The notes under the pieces are model-generated. The model was not told the origin of the DNA, searched no databases, and worked only from the letters and a program-made list of their open reading frames with translations. From Lachancea thermotolerans CBS 6340 (taxonomy: Eukaryota > Ascomycota > Saccharomycetes > Saccharomycetales > Saccharomycetaceae): 64,000 bases of DNA. The position numbers and the translations under genes are program-made. The stretch lies in the NCBI RefSeq assembly GCF_000142805.1, contig NC_013083.1, positions 186,001 through 250,000 on the forward strand, read 5' to 3'. This document shows positions 18,942-28,897 of this stretch, piece after piece; within the stretch, counting starts at the first letter, position 1, and every line of letters begins with the position of its first letter.

Positions 18942-19069
18942 AGCTCACTCTTTGTAATGTTTTCTTTGGGTATTTTCATGAGACGAGATAGATAACTTAG
19001 AAGTACTTGAATATCAACTTGATTTGATTGAAAGCCCGAAAGAACGGAAAACAAAAACTTCATTGAAAG

Positions 19070-20398
19070 ATGCTTGTGCGCCGGCTAATACTGCTATATC
19101 CGCGAAGGCTTCCTAGGCAGATTACTAGCATCAGGCTGAACAGTACGCTTCCTGAAGGCAGCAAGAAAAAACATGATAAAGTTGCCAAAGACTCTAACTT
19201 TCCAGCCCTTGAGCCTGCATGGTCAGAAGTCCGAGCCAAAATAGCAAGCGCAAACGCACAAGCAAAGCATTACACGGGCCAGTTCAAAAACCAGATTGAC
19301 AAGGCCAAAGCGGCGATTCAAGAGGCCAATCGCAAGCTAGCGGAGGAAGACCGTAGTGCGTCTGACTCGAGATTGGGATTCGATACCGATGTAGAAACCA
19401 AGGGTAGAATCGAGGGTCTCCCATCCGCCCGCGAGCGTTCAAGGATGCAATGGGCTAAGAAGCTTGAATTCTATCTAGACTCGCTACAAGAAACCATCTT
19501 CACCGCTACAAAGGCTCTAAACGATGTTACAGGCTATTCCAGCATCCAAAAGCTCAGGAAAAGCATAGAATTGATGGAGAAGGATTTAGAAAAAAGGAAG
19601 GAAGAAGTGCGTGTGGCGAAAACCACGTTCAATGAAGCGATCGTGGCCCGCGCTGAGTCTCAACGTGAAGTCAACGAGCTTCTTCAGCGTAAAAACTCGT
19701 GGTCCCCGGCGGATCTCGAAAGATTTACACATCTCTACACCGATGACACTTTGAATCTCAAGAAGGAAGAAGATGCTAAGAGAACACTACAGTCAGCGGA
19801 ATCCCAAGAGGAGGCGCTGTCCAACAATCTCTACCGCGCGATATTGACGCGGTATCATGAAGAACAAATATGGTCAGACAAGATTCGAAGGACCTCAACC
19901 TGGGGCACCTTCTTATTGATGGGTATGAACATTTTCCTGTTCCTCGTCTTTCAACTGCTTCTAGAACCCTGGAAGAGACGACGCCTCGTGGGAAACTTCG
20001 AGGACAAAGTGAAGAAGGCACTTGACGAACAAGCTTTGGTGCAAAATAACAGATTGAACGAAATGTCTGATCACATATCTACAACCTTCGACAAGAAGAA
20101 CGCCGCGCCAGAGCCAATAGTGCCCGCGACTTCAAGGGACACGGCGGAGTTTATGGAGCTATCCCCCAAAGAACCCGACGCGCTAGTTCCCATCAAATGG
20201 AAATCGTGGCCAGAAATCTCATATGTGTTCAAGCAAAATTTCAGGATACTGAGGAATTGGACCCACAGGTTCTTTCAAAAGCTTCTCTTCATCAAGAAAA
20301 CAAATCTAAACTCGACAACAACCTTTACTACCGCAGAACTTTATGTTTATTCTGCCCTTGTTGGAATAGCAGGTTACCTAACATGTGCTTGGATCTGA
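19070..20398 (+). CDS. SHE9: Mitochondrial inner membrane protein She9 (Mdm33)
   Basis: She9/Mdm33 shapes the mitochondrial inner membrane and affects organelle division and phospholipid content. A basic presequence (residues 1-25) is followed by a long coiled coil, roughly 60-265, rich in Lys, Glu, Ala and Arg. A first membrane span lies at 279-298 (TFLLMGMNIFLFLVFQLLL) and a second at the very C-terminus (LYVYSALVGIAGYLTCAWI), leaving the coiled coil in the matrix. At 442 aa it matches S. cerevisiae She9 (456 aa, YDR393W). It is followed directly by RPT3 on the same strand, as on chromosome IV. Confidence 0.95.
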   Translation: MLVRRLILLYPRRLPRQITSIRLNSTLPEGSKKKHDKVAKDSNFPALEPAWSEVRAKIASANAQAKHYTGQFKNQIDKAKAAIQEANRKLAEEDRSASDSRLGFDTDVETKGRIEGLPSARERSRMQWAKKLEFYLDSLQETIFTATKALNDVTGYSSIQKLRKSIELMEKDLEKRKEEVRVAKTTFNEAIVARAESQREVNELLQRKNSWSPADLERFTHLYTDDTLNLKKEEDAKRTLQSAESQEEALSNNLYRAILTRYHEEQIWSDKIRRTSTWGTFLLMGMNIFLFLVFQLLLEPWKRRRLVGNFEDKVKKALDEQALVQNNRLNEMSDHISTTFDKKNAAPEPIVPATSRDTAEFMELSPKEPDALVPIKWKSWPEISYVFKQNFRILRNWTHRFFQKLLFIKKTNLNSTTTFTTAELYVYSALVGIAGYLTCAWI

Positions 20399-20428
20399 TT
20401 TCGTCAAAAATGATAATAAACTAATTTC

Positions 20429-20437
20429 GGTGGCAAA
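20429..20437 (+). promoter_or_regulatory. PACE element (Rpn4 site) upstream of RPT3
   Basis: GGTGGCAAA is an exact match to the proteasome-associated control element, 110 bp before the RPT3 ATG and just after the SHE9 stop. Confidence 0.88.
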
Positions 20438-20546
20438 ATAGGTACTAGTGTAAGTACATCTAGACGCCTTCATGTACATACTTCGCACACCAAATTAAAC
20501 ATTGATCGTGTTTCGGCTAACTTGTTAAAGTCAAGCAGTACAAGTA

Positions 20547-21827
20547 TTGATGGAAGAGCTAGGCATCTTATCAACGCCTACTAGTGGAAGCGGCGAAACC
20601 GCCCCTATTGGTTCTTATGGGTCTTTAGTTGCACAACTTAACAGCAATGCTGGCAGTGCCATCAATGGGAGTTCGGACAACTACTTCAGGCTCAAGAAGC
20701 TGGAAAAAGAATTGGAACTTTTGAATCTTCAGGAAGATTACATTAAAGACGAGCAGCGCCACTTGAAGCGTGAGCTGCTAAGGGCGCAAGAGGAAGTGAA
20801 ACGGATTCAGTCTGTCCCCTTGGTTATTGGACAGTTTCTAGAGCCTATCGATGAAAACACAGGTATAGTCTCAAGCACGACTGGGATGAGCTACGTGGTG
20901 AAGATTTTGTCCACGTTGGACCGCGAGCTCTTGAAGCCCTCGACATCTGTGGCGCTGCATCGTCACTCCAACGCTTTGGTCGACATCCTTCCACCAGACT
21001 CTGACTCTAGTATATCGATTATGAGCGCAAACGAGAAACCTGATGTTAGCTACTCGGATGTGGGTGGTCTGGACATGCAAAAACAAGAGATAAGAGAGGC
21101 TGTTGAACTGCCTTTGGTGCAAGCAGACCTGTATCAACAAATTGGTATCGACCCTCCAAGGGGTGTGCTTTTGTATGGCCCACCAGGTACCGGTAAAACT
21201 ATGCTGGTAAAAGCAGTAGCTAACAGTACAAACGTCGCGTTCATTAGGGTCAACGGTTCGGAGTTTGTCCACAAATACCTGGGTGAGGGTCCTAGAATGG
21301 TGCGCGATGTGTTCAGACTCGCCAGAGAGAATGCGCCTTCAATCATTTTCATAGACGAAGTGGATTCTATCGCCACTAAACGTTTTGACGCTCAGACGGG
21401 GTCTGACCGTGAAGTTCAACGTATATTAATCGAGCTTTTGACACAAATGGACGGTTTTGACCAGAGCATCAATGTCAAAGTGATCATGGCAACCAACAGA
21501 GCCGACACTTTAGACCCTGCTCTGTTGAGACCTGGAAGACTCGACAGGAAGATCGAGTTCCCCTCTCTAAGAGACAGAAGAGAAAGGCGTCTGATTTTTG
21601 GCACAGTTGCCGCAAAGATGGCGTTGGCTCCAGAAGTCGATTTGGACTCTCTCATAATCAGGAACGATCCTCTTTCTGGTGCCTTGATAGCAGCCATCAT
21701 GCAAGAAGCAGGTCTGCGCGCTGTCAGAAAAAATAGATATGTCATTCTACAAAGCGACCTGGAAGAAGCTTACGCATCGCAAGTGAAATCTAGCAGCGAC
21801 GTGGACAAATTCGAATTCTATAAATAG
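20547..21827 (+). CDS. RPT3: 26S proteasome regulatory ATPase Rpt3
   Basis: Rpt3 is one of six AAA+ ATPases in the proteasome base ring that unfold substrates and open the core particle. A coiled coil (residues 46-88) precedes the OB domain. The ATPase core has Walker A GPPGTGKT at 211-218, Walker B IIFIDE at 266-271, and the arginine-finger segment LRPGRLDRK near 327-335. The C-terminus ends in FYK, the HbYX-type tail that docks in the alpha ring and helps open the gate. Its 426 aa fit S. cerevisiae Rpt3 (428 aa, YDR394W). The first two codons are both ATG; either could start. Transcription is probably controlled by the PACE element upstream. Confidence 0.98.
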   Translation: MMEELGILSTPTSGSGETAPIGSYGSLVAQLNSNAGSAINGSSDNYFRLKKLEKELELLNLQEDYIKDEQRHLKRELLRAQEEVKRIQSVPLVIGQFLEPIDENTGIVSSTTGMSYVVKILSTLDRELLKPSTSVALHRHSNALVDILPPDSDSSISIMSANEKPDVSYSDVGGLDMQKQEIREAVELPLVQADLYQQIGIDPPRGVLLYGPPGTGKTMLVKAVANSTNVAFIRVNGSEFVHKYLGEGPRMVRDVFRLARENAPSIIFIDEVDSIATKRFDAQTGSDREVQRILIELLTQMDGFDQSINVKVIMATNRADTLDPALLRPGRLDRKIEFPSLRDRRERRLIFGTVAAKMALAPEVDLDSLIIRNDPLSGALIAAIMQEAGLRAVRKNRYVILQSDLEEAYASQVKSSSDVDKFEFYK

Positions 21828-21889
21828 GTTCTCTCAGTATTGTGTACAGTAACCATTAAGCATTGTGATGATCTTGCAGAGATTCAACG

Positions 21890-23485
21890 TCATAGCCGAT
21901 CGATTTGGTATATCGTCATACCAGGTTGAAGCGTGCTGAGATCGGTGAAATCAATGTGGTCTAAATCCAAGCTAAAGGGTGTCTCCCATAAAACCTGGAA
22001 GCGCACATCTTCGTGTTTAGTTCTGAATTTTTGAACTCCTTTGTCTGTTGATTTTGGAATGATCAAGCATATGCCGTGTGAGGTCGAATTCAAAAAGCTC
22101 ATCAATCCAAACTCAAAAAGCTCATAATCGCAACCTTTGAGGTCTACCACATGGTCTACGGTAATTCCAAAATCGACATTGTCTAATCTTTCCGCGCTAT
22201 TCACAAAGTTTGTCGTTGACACGGTGAGATTATTGTTCATGTAAAGCCATGTCGGTGGCGAGTACGTCTTCCACCACAGATGAACATCAACGTGTTCTTG
22301 CTTTTCAGCAAGCCTTTGAATCGCAGTAACCACACCCCTCTGATGGAGGGATCCCATAATGATCCCAAAAACTATATTGAATGCAACCCATGTCTTGGCT
22401 ATCAATTTCGGGTATGGAAAGGTGTTCAACTTCTCCAGATCTATGGAGATGCAAAACAGTGGAAAGAGAGGAACCAGGAAGCGTAGCTCTTGATGCCGGA
22501 ACAAGGACAAAATTAACAAGCCGGATATACATGAAAGCAGCGCCAAGTTAATTTTCTGTTTCTTGGAGACAAAGAACACCATAATGGGCCCTAACATTTG
22601 GGGTACGTTCACAAGCACATGAGTATAGCGTGGATGCAGACCATGTTGCGCCAGATTTGCGTCCTGGAGATTATAGAGCAAGTTGTTCAATGGAGTGACG
22701 CACCAGTCGTCAGATCCATAGATAGTTTTATCCAAGAAAACAAACAAAAGGCATGAGCAAATGAAGGATATCGCACTCACACAGAGGGACTTCAAATGCT
22801 TTGAATAAAACAAGTGGAAGGTTGGAACGCATGGAAGTAGGATAAAAGCTAGGAAAGTAATTCTGTTAAAAACTCCGAGCGTAACGAGTATACCGAGCAC
22901 AACGCATGTCTTGTAATGATTGAATGAACGATCACTAGAATCTTTGATTAAAATGCGGAAGAGAGACAACACAAGAAGCAGTATAATGCTCTCCAAAGAG
23001 TTGGAAAATGAATGTGTTTGATAGGCCCAGATGATGTAGGACGTTGAAATGTAAAAGCTTGCTTTTTTTCTGTCTAGTTTTGAATCAAGTAGGAACTGCA
23101 GCGCCAGCTTGCTAAGGTACATGAAGACAATGTAATTTTGTATCCGAACCAGGTACATTAATGCAACCCCTGATGAAAGATGTAAGATGTACTTGTTTAG
23201 GTAAAGCAAAGGCCCATATGTAATGTAGAGAGGAACAAAACTCCTTGCGGCACTTTCTGGCTTGAACTCCCAGGGAATTGTCCCTTTAATGCCCATTATT
23301 TTGATCATCATAACTTCTAAACTCTGGAAATGTTCATCAGGGTGAATGTAGGAAGGCTCAAGGGCGACGATTAGGCCAAACAGGTACCCTAGTACATGCC
23401 AAGTTTTCAATCTCATGGCTCTATAGACATGAGACTCTTTGCTACGGTGTCTGAGAGACCCTTTTCTGCAACTACTCAAATACAA
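21890..23485 (-). CDS. SMP3: GPI alpha-1,2-mannosyltransferase Smp3
   Basis: Smp3 adds the fourth mannose to the GPI anchor precursor in the ER lumen, a step essential in yeast. It belongs to glycosyltransferase family 22: the luminal motif YIHPDEHFQ lies at residues 46-54, right after the first membrane span (RLKTWHVLGYLFGLIVALEPS). About eight further hydrophobic spans follow. A second in-frame ATG at codon 24 (complement of 23414-23416) directly precedes the first span and would give 508 aa, near the 516 aa of S. cerevisiae Smp3 (YOR149C), so the true start may be there. It is divergent from SXM1 and converges on RPT3. Confidence 0.94.
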   Translation of the reverse strand: MYLSSCRKGSLRHRSKESHVYRAMRLKTWHVLGYLFGLIVALEPSYIHPDEHFQSLEVMMIKIMGIKGTIPWEFKPESAARSFVPLYITYGPLLYLNKYILHLSSGVALMYLVRIQNYIVFMYLSKLALQFLLDSKLDRKKASFYISTSYIIWAYQTHSFSNSLESIILLLVLSLFRILIKDSSDRSFNHYKTCVVLGILVTLGVFNRITFLAFILLPCVPTFHLFYSKHLKSLCVSAISFICSCLLFVFLDKTIYGSDDWCVTPLNNLLYNLQDANLAQHGLHPRYTHVLVNVPQMLGPIMVFFVSKKQKINLALLSCISGLLILSLFRHQELRFLVPLFPLFCISIDLEKLNTFPYPKLIAKTWVAFNIVFGIIMGSLHQRGVVTAIQRLAEKQEHVDVHLWWKTYSPPTWLYMNNNLTVSTTNFVNSAERLDNVDFGITVDHVVDLKGCDYELFEFGLMSFLNSTSHGICLIIPKSTDKGVQKFRTKHEDVRFQVLWETPFSLDLDHIDFTDLSTLQPGMTIYQIDRL

Positions 23486-23655
23486 GGCGATGAGCTTCTA
23501 CAAGAGAGAAACTTACATCACGTGATGCAATGGACTGTCTGGACCTTGTTATTAACAAAAAAATTTTCGATGTTGATGAGCTCCCGCTTAAAGAGTATTT
23601 GGTAATAATTTAGGGCGGAGTTCAGGCTAATACCGTTGGCTTCGACAACTAAAAG

Positions 23656-26508
23656 ATGCTAGACCAAAATGCCATTCTAAGCGCGTTTAATCGCACGATG
23701 GCGTCCGATGCCGTGGCCATTAAGCAAGCAGAACAGGAGTTGTTTCAAATGCAGAAGGAGCCGGGATTTACCGCGTTTCTTCTCAATGCTGCTACCGATG
23801 AGTCAATTCCCTTGAACGTGCGCATTTCGTGTGCGATTTACATGAAAAATAAGATACAAAGGTGCTGGAGCTCTAAGAGAGACGATGCTATCTTGCCCCA
23901 AGAGCAAAGCGTATTAAAAGACACTTTAATTCAAAGTCTCATCAGAAATTCTGAGAACTCACACATAAAACCATACTTAACGGAATCAGTTCGCGGAATT
24001 TTAGAGAATAACGAGAAATGGGATTTGATCCTTCCTATCAACGAGCTCCTTTCCAGCAATGATCCCAAGTTTGTGTACCCGGGTCTGCTTTTACTATTCG
24101 AGGTATGTATCCATCACAGGTGGGAAATGCCTGACAACAGGGGGTATATTGATGAAGTGATTATGAGGGTTTTCCCAGTAGTAGAGAGAATTGCCTCGCA
24201 ACTAATTCAGGAGAATGACTACAGATCTAATGAGCTTTTGTATTTGATCCTGAAATCCTTCAAGTACGCTTGTCTGAACAACTTTCCACGCTATTTCACA
24301 AACACCGAAAAACTGCAATCGTGGATTCGGCTTCACTTGTTCTTATGTTCCAAACCCTTACCTCAAGAAGTGTTGAATTTGGAGCCTGCCGACAGATCTC
24401 TTGATAAGAGAGTAAAATGCAACAAGTGGGCCTTCGGAAACCTCTCAAGATTTCTCATGAAGTACAGCAGAACGACAAAGACAGTTACTAAAGAATTTGT
24501 GGGTTACATTTTCGATCAAATCGTCCCCACAATCCTTGGCGAGTACTTCAAAACGATCGAATCGTGGGGTAGTGGCTCCTTGTGGTTAAGCGACGCTTCG
24601 CTCTACTACATGATCGAGTTTCTGGAAAAGTGTATGACCACTGATTCTTTGTGGTCACTGATACAACCACATCTGGAATCAATCATTACTTATGTCATCT
24701 TCCCCTGTCTGTCAGCCGATGAGGAAAGTGTGACGTTGTTTGAGGATGACCCCGAAGAATATACAAGGCGTTACTTCGACGTTAACAAGGAGGGGACTAC
24801 CGCAGATGTTGCATCGACTGACTTTATTTTTGTCATAGGACATAAGCGTTTTGAGGAAGTCAGCAAGATTCTGCCACTTATAAACAGTGTTTTCAATGAA
24901 TTTGCCGAAAAGAAAGATTTGCCTAGCGCTTACCGCGAAGAAGGTGCTCTGAGACTTTTGAGCTCGCTTTGTGGCTTTTTGGCCGAAAACGACTCTCCAG
25001 TGAAGAATGAGCTTGAAGGTATCTTTGAACACTACGTGCTGCCACTACTCACACAGCAAAAATACCCGTTTCTGATAGCGAGGGCTTTGGAAACTATTGC
25101 GATTCACCAGCAAGCGTTCATAGACATGAACGTGTTATCAAAGATCTACGAGGCAGTGTATGTCAATTTCATGAACTCAGAATACTTGCCTATTCAAGTG
25201 GAAGCTTCTGATGCTTTGAAGACTTTAGTTGTTTCTAATCCAAGCATCCATCCACACATCTCATCCCAGGTGCCTGGCATCATGGAGAAGCTGCTGAAAC
25301 TCTCAAAAGAGTTTGAAATAGACATTTTATCGGAAGTTATGGAATCTTTCGTTGAGCGGTTTGCAGACGAGCTAACTCCATTTGCGCAAGACCTAGCGGC
25401 TAACCTCGCCGAGCAATTTGTTATGCTGGGGCAGTCAATCGTGGAGAGTTCTAGCGGAAACTACTCCACTGCAGACCAAGATCAAGAGATTCAGGCCAGC
25501 GCGTTGCTTCAAACCATGACTACCATGGTTATGTCGATGAACAAAGTGTCTCTGGTTGACAAATTCATGCCCGTAGTGAAATTCATCCTGGTTCACGCGC
25601 AAATCACATTTTTGAGCGAGGCCGTCGACCTGATGGATTCCTTGGCGCTCTCTTCCAAGGCGATGTTCAACAAATTCACTCCTGAAATCTGGGAGATGCT
25701 GCACGACGTTCTGGACTCTTGCCAGACTTACGCGTTGGAGTACTTCGAGAGCTTCCAAGTGTTTTTCGAGACAGTTGTAACCTACGGTTTCCCAACCGAC
25801 AACACCTACGCGCCCGCTTTCTTGGAAGTTCTTTCGCACGCCATGGGCAGCGAAGTCGACTTCGACGTGGAAAGCGCGTTCGACATCCTGCTTTTCTACG
25901 TTTTGGCTATGAAAGAGAACCCTCTGTTCGAAAAAGCGCTAACAGTCGCAGGTAATGAGGACACAGAGCTGGAACTGGACGACGCGCTCATTGTCAAGTT
26001 ATTTTTGGCAGGCCTTTTCACAACGCCGCTGGAGACTCTACAGATTTGCGAGCAACAGGGCGTCACTTTAGATCTACTGCAGAAGTGGTTCTCCTGCAAT
26101 TTCAGCAGCGTCTTCACAATCAAGCTGCAGCTAGTGGCTATAATCTCGGTTCTAGGGCTTCCTGAACTACCAAGCTGCGTGAGCGGCTTCATCCCACAGC
26201 TCTCCGACAAGCTCGTGAGCCTGACTGCGTCTCTCCCAGATGCTATCAGGAAGAGAGACGCGGTGTCTAAGGGGGAACTGGGTGGAAGCTCCTTCGACGG
26301 CGAAGACGGGACCGACTTTTTCGAGGAGCTTGAGGACGACTTCAAGGAGTCGTGCCTGGACGACATCAGCTGTTTCCAACAGGTGCACGTCCTCTTCTCG
26401 CAGCTGCAGTCTGGCAACCCCGGACTATACCAGCAGATCACGGGGTCGTTGTCGGACGACAAACTAGACACCCTTAAGACCATTCTAGAGTTTGTAGCAC
26501 ATAACTGA
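23656..26508 (+). CDS. SXM1: Importin-beta family karyopherin Sxm1
   Basis: Sxm1 (Kap108) is a nuclear import receptor; in S. cerevisiae its cargoes include the La protein Lhp1 and ribosomal proteins. The protein is a solenoid of HEAT repeats, beginning with the Ran-binding N-terminal domain near residues 20-95 (AEQELFQMQKEPGFTAFLLN). A strongly acidic segment (DGEDGTDFFEELEDDFKE) sits near residues 880-898, as in Sxm1 and Nmd5. Its 950 aa match Sxm1 (944 aa, YDR395W), and its place between RPT3 and NCB2 is the same as on chromosome IV. Codon use becomes more G/C-ending towards the 3' end, in step with the GC-rich region that follows. Confidence 0.95.
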   Translation: MLDQNAILSAFNRTMASDAVAIKQAEQELFQMQKEPGFTAFLLNAATDESIPLNVRISCAIYMKNKIQRCWSSKRDDAILPQEQSVLKDTLIQSLIRNSENSHIKPYLTESVRGILENNEKWDLILPINELLSSNDPKFVYPGLLLLFEVCIHHRWEMPDNRGYIDEVIMRVFPVVERIASQLIQENDYRSNELLYLILKSFKYACLNNFPRYFTNTEKLQSWIRLHLFLCSKPLPQEVLNLEPADRSLDKRVKCNKWAFGNLSRFLMKYSRTTKTVTKEFVGYIFDQIVPTILGEYFKTIESWGSGSLWLSDASLYYMIEFLEKCMTTDSLWSLIQPHLESIITYVIFPCLSADEESVTLFEDDPEEYTRRYFDVNKEGTTADVASTDFIFVIGHKRFEEVSKILPLINSVFNEFAEKKDLPSAYREEGALRLLSSLCGFLAENDSPVKNELEGIFEHYVLPLLTQQKYPFLIARALETIAIHQQAFIDMNVLSKIYEAVYVNFMNSEYLPIQVEASDALKTLVVSNPSIHPHISSQVPGIMEKLLKLSKEFEIDILSEVMESFVERFADELTPFAQDLAANLAEQFVMLGQSIVESSSGNYSTADQDQEIQASALLQTMTTMVMSMNKVSLVDKFMPVVKFILVHAQITFLSEAVDLMDSLALSSKAMFNKFTPEIWEMLHDVLDSCQTYALEYFESFQVFFETVVTYGFPTDNTYAPAFLEVLSHAMGSEVDFDVESAFDILLFYVLAMKENPLFEKALTVAGNEDTELELDDALIVKLFLAGLFTTPLETLQICEQQGVTLDLLQKWFSCNFSSVFTIKLQLVAIISVLGLPELPSCVSGFIPQLSDKLVSLTASLPDAIRKRDAVSKGELGGSSFDGEDGTDFFEELEDDFKESCLDDISCFQQVHVLFSQLQSGNPGLYQQITGSLSDDKLDTLKTILEFVAHN

Positions 26509-26645
26509 AAGCCAGGCGTCTGCGCGCGTTCGTCATTGTAAATAGCCCCGTGAAGTGTCGATGTCAAATCATTTATTGAAGGTGTCATTACATTACAGTT
26601 TCATTCTGCACAGGATCCCGAAAATCAAAAACAATATACATAACG

Positions 26646-27140
26646 TTACAGTTCCTCGGCCTTGACGGACTCGGAACGAGAGGAGTCTGCCTCGGCCTCG
26701 AGGCTTTCCGCGCCCTCCGCGCCGTCGCCGGGCGTGGTCGAGGTTTGCTGGAACCTGTTCCTGGACTGGCGAAACAGCTCCTCCTGCTGCCGTAGCAGCT
26801 CCTCCTCGGAGAGGCCGGACTTCTTGAACTTGGCGTCCCGGCGCTCCTTGATGCGCTGCGTCTCCTTGTGCTCAACGAGGATCTGCTCCAGGTACGGGAT
26901 GAACTCGTGGTACTCCAGCTCCTCCAGGGCCTTGATCACGTGATCGGGCGCGATCGTCTTTTTGGCCTCCTTGTCCGCCATCTCGGACGCCATCGACGAC
27001 AGGATCATGATGAACTCGATGCCGGACTCGATGATGATTTCGCGCGCCTCCTTGCTGAACGTCAGGTCGCTTTCTAGCACCTCGGAGATGATTTTCTGCA
27101 CCGTGGCCTTGGGCAGCGAGATATCCTCTTGTTCGCCCAT
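26646..27140 (-). CDS. NCB2: NC2 beta, TBP-binding transcription regulator
   Basis: Ncb2 pairs with Bur6 to form NC2, which binds TBP on DNA and mostly represses TATA-dependent transcription. Residues 8-95 form the histone fold (SLPKATVQKIISEVLESDLT through IAPDHVIKALEELEY), nearly identical to S. cerevisiae Ncb2 (146 aa, YDR397C). The motif KKSGLSEEELLRQQEELFRQ at about 126-145 is the conserved C-terminal helix, followed by a Ser/Glu tail longer than in S. cerevisiae. The S. cerevisiae gene, as I recall, has a small intron close to its start; here the frame is continuous, so no intron is needed. Confidence 0.96.
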   Translation of the reverse strand: MGEQEDISLPKATVQKIISEVLESDLTFSKEAREIIIESGIEFIMILSSMASEMADKEAKKTIAPDHVIKALEELEYHEFIPYLEQILVEHKETQRIKERRDAKFKKSGLSEEELLRQQEELFRQSRNRFQQTSTTPGDGAEGAESLEAEADSSRSESVKAEEL

Positions 27141-27376
27141 GGGTCTTGCGAAGCTTGAATTTTTAGTGCTAGTGCCGGGATTTTCAGACTAATGGTATCG
27201 GGTCAGATCGCAGATTCCGGTCCATTGCCCTTTTCTTAACATTGTGCGCCCGATGCGGCGGCCGGTTCAGTATCGGTGCATTCGATGCCTTTATATGTTT
27301 TTTCGTGTGTAAAAAACGAACTACGTGCGCCGAAAAGAAAAAAAAGGTTCTGACACGGATACAGAAGTACTTGACC

Positions 27377-27485
27377 GCGACCGTCGCCTGGAGAACGCGT
27401 TTGGGAGCCGCGCGCCGCTGGCGCGCGCGGCTCCGTGCCGGCTGCGCGCTCGTCACGCAGCCGCCACGCCCGTTCCGGGCGTGGC
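27377..27485. repeat. Array of abutting perfect GC-rich hairpins
   Basis: Four inverted repeats follow one another. GCGAC/GTCGC lies at 27377-27387. A 12-bp stem (GGAGCCGCGCGC at 27404-27415 with 27423-27434) has a 7-nt loop. An 8-bp stem (CGGCTGCG at 27439-27446 with 27456-27463) has a 9-nt loop. A 9-bp stem (CCACGCCCG at 27464-27472 with 27476-27484) has a 3-nt loop. Either a folded RNA or a DNA cruciform element could explain this. Confidence 0.7.
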
Positions 27486-28164
27486 CCTGCGCGACAGAAG
27501 GCCATCCCGGAACACCCTGCACGTGACCGCATTCTCTTCAACGCCACGTGACTCGCGCTCCCCTCCGAGCCAAACCCGCGTTTCGCGAGCGAACGCGCCG
27601 TCCACGAAGCTCTGGCGCCGCTCCCCGCCTTGTTCCTTCCAATGGAAGCTTGTCGTTTACTGCCAGCACGTGGTACGGCGCCACAGGCTGGAGCTGGGCG
27701 ATCAGGGACTCTTCGCCATGCGCAGAAACGACACAGCAGCCCACAAGCCTTACTGAAGCGTCGCCCGGGTCGGCACGCGATTGCGTAAGCGGGGAGGTTG
27801 CGTTGTACGAGACTGCTGCCCGCCGTTTGACGGCACAGTTTAGGGCCCAGCCCGCGGCGGTTCCGCGCGCCGATGGAGCGGGGAACGAACCCGCGGGACA
27901 GCCTTTTTTCAGCTGGCGTTTGGGCGGTTCGCGGGGATACGAGGCTGTCACGTGCGAAGGGGTGTTTGCGCTTGCGGTTGCTGCGGGATACGCAGCGAGG
28001 ACTTACGCTCTGGGCTGGCTGTCTGGGTCTTGGAGGGAGCGACTCGTTGGTAGTGAGGATGACGAGATGAGGTCACGTGGTAAGAGCAACGAGGCACGTG
28101 AGTGTGAGCTTAGTGGGAGTGAGCTGGATGAGTCACGTGACTAGATATCACGCGGGACGGCAGT

Positions 28165-28181
28165 TCGGCGGCTAGCCGCCG
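28165..28181. promoter_or_regulatory. Palindromic Ume6/URS1-type site
   Basis: TCGGCGGCTA (28165-28174) is an exact URS1 core, bound by Ume6 to repress meiotic genes in mitosis. It is embedded in the perfect 16-bp palindrome CGGCGGCTAGCCGCCG (28166-28181), so the opposite strand carries CCGGCGGCTA as well. The nearest gene start is UTP5, 717 bp away, which is not a meiotic gene. Confidence 0.55.
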
Positions 28182-28897
28182 GGACACCAGGGGCCAGCGC
28201 GCGGACGACAGTGTCGACGGCGCTTGGAAGAGTAGGAGCCGGTGTGGAGTGCGTGGGGTTTTACGGGGAAGTGCCCCTGTTTCACTGCTGGCTTTTTTCG
28301 CGAGCTCGCAGGGCGAGAAAAACAAGGCCTGGGAATGGCCCTGTGGCGAAACTGTTGAAGAATTGTCGCTGCAGTGTGAGGGCTGGAGGGCGAAAGTGAC
28401 GGTTATGCTGCGAGATATGCTGAGGGCGCGGCCTAACGCGGTGTGCGCGTGGGGAGGGAGCCTTTTTTTCGCTGCCGCTCATCGCAGCGCCAGAAAGTTC
28501 TGGCTGGTAAGGCGCCGCTCTCGCACCCCAGTGGAAACACACACGCTTGGCAAGGCGCAGCGTCCCGGCTCAGGCGCTGGCCTCTGCCAGCGCTGCGCGA
28601 CCCGCATGTCAATTCACACTGGAGGACGCTCCTCTATGCGCGAGTGGCGCGAAAGTTTAGTAGCAAAAGCCCCTGTGGCGCCCCGCCTCTGCTCGGCCAC
28701 GCGCTTCCCGGCTTCGTGGATACGCCCTCTAGACGTCCGACTGTCGCTCGGCGCCCCGCTCGCCTGTTGTCGCACATCGCTCTGTACTACAGAGCCATCT
28801 CCTCCACATAGGAAAATTTTCCAAAATTTCAATGCGATGCAATTCGAAAATCTGCGATGAGCTCTGATCTTCTCGACTTCTGCACAGAATACTAAGC

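Larger units (their letters stand above)
27141..28897. other. Long GC-rich spacer between NCB2 and UTP5
   Basis: This 1.76-kb divergent spacer is far longer and more GC-rich than its neighbours. It holds a cluster of perfect GC hairpins (27377-27485, with others at 27851-27897 and 28574-28593), seven CACGTG sites within 27520-28139, and a 16-bp palindrome containing a Ume6-type site (28166-28181). Open frames of about 200 codons on the plus strand (27548-28144 and 28249-28860) are rich in Arg, Ala, Gly and Ser, as expected of chance frames in GC-rich DNA, and show no domain. A TATATG box near 27292 could serve an unknown transcript. Confidence 0.6.

Noticed and set aside
25896-26588. 230-codon frame opposite the 3' end of SXM1
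   Set aside because: It overlaps the acidic C-terminus of SXM1 and has a Ser-rich composition that mirrors it; there is no domain.
28249-28860. 203-codon frame before UTP5
   Set aside because: It is in GC-rich DNA where long chance frames are common, with Arg/Ser/Ala-rich composition and overlapping frames in the other phases.
27141-28897. Centromere in the CACGTG-rich spacer
   Set aside because: The CDEI-like sites are not followed by an AT-rich CDEII and a CDEIII with the TTCCGAA core; the region is GC-rich.
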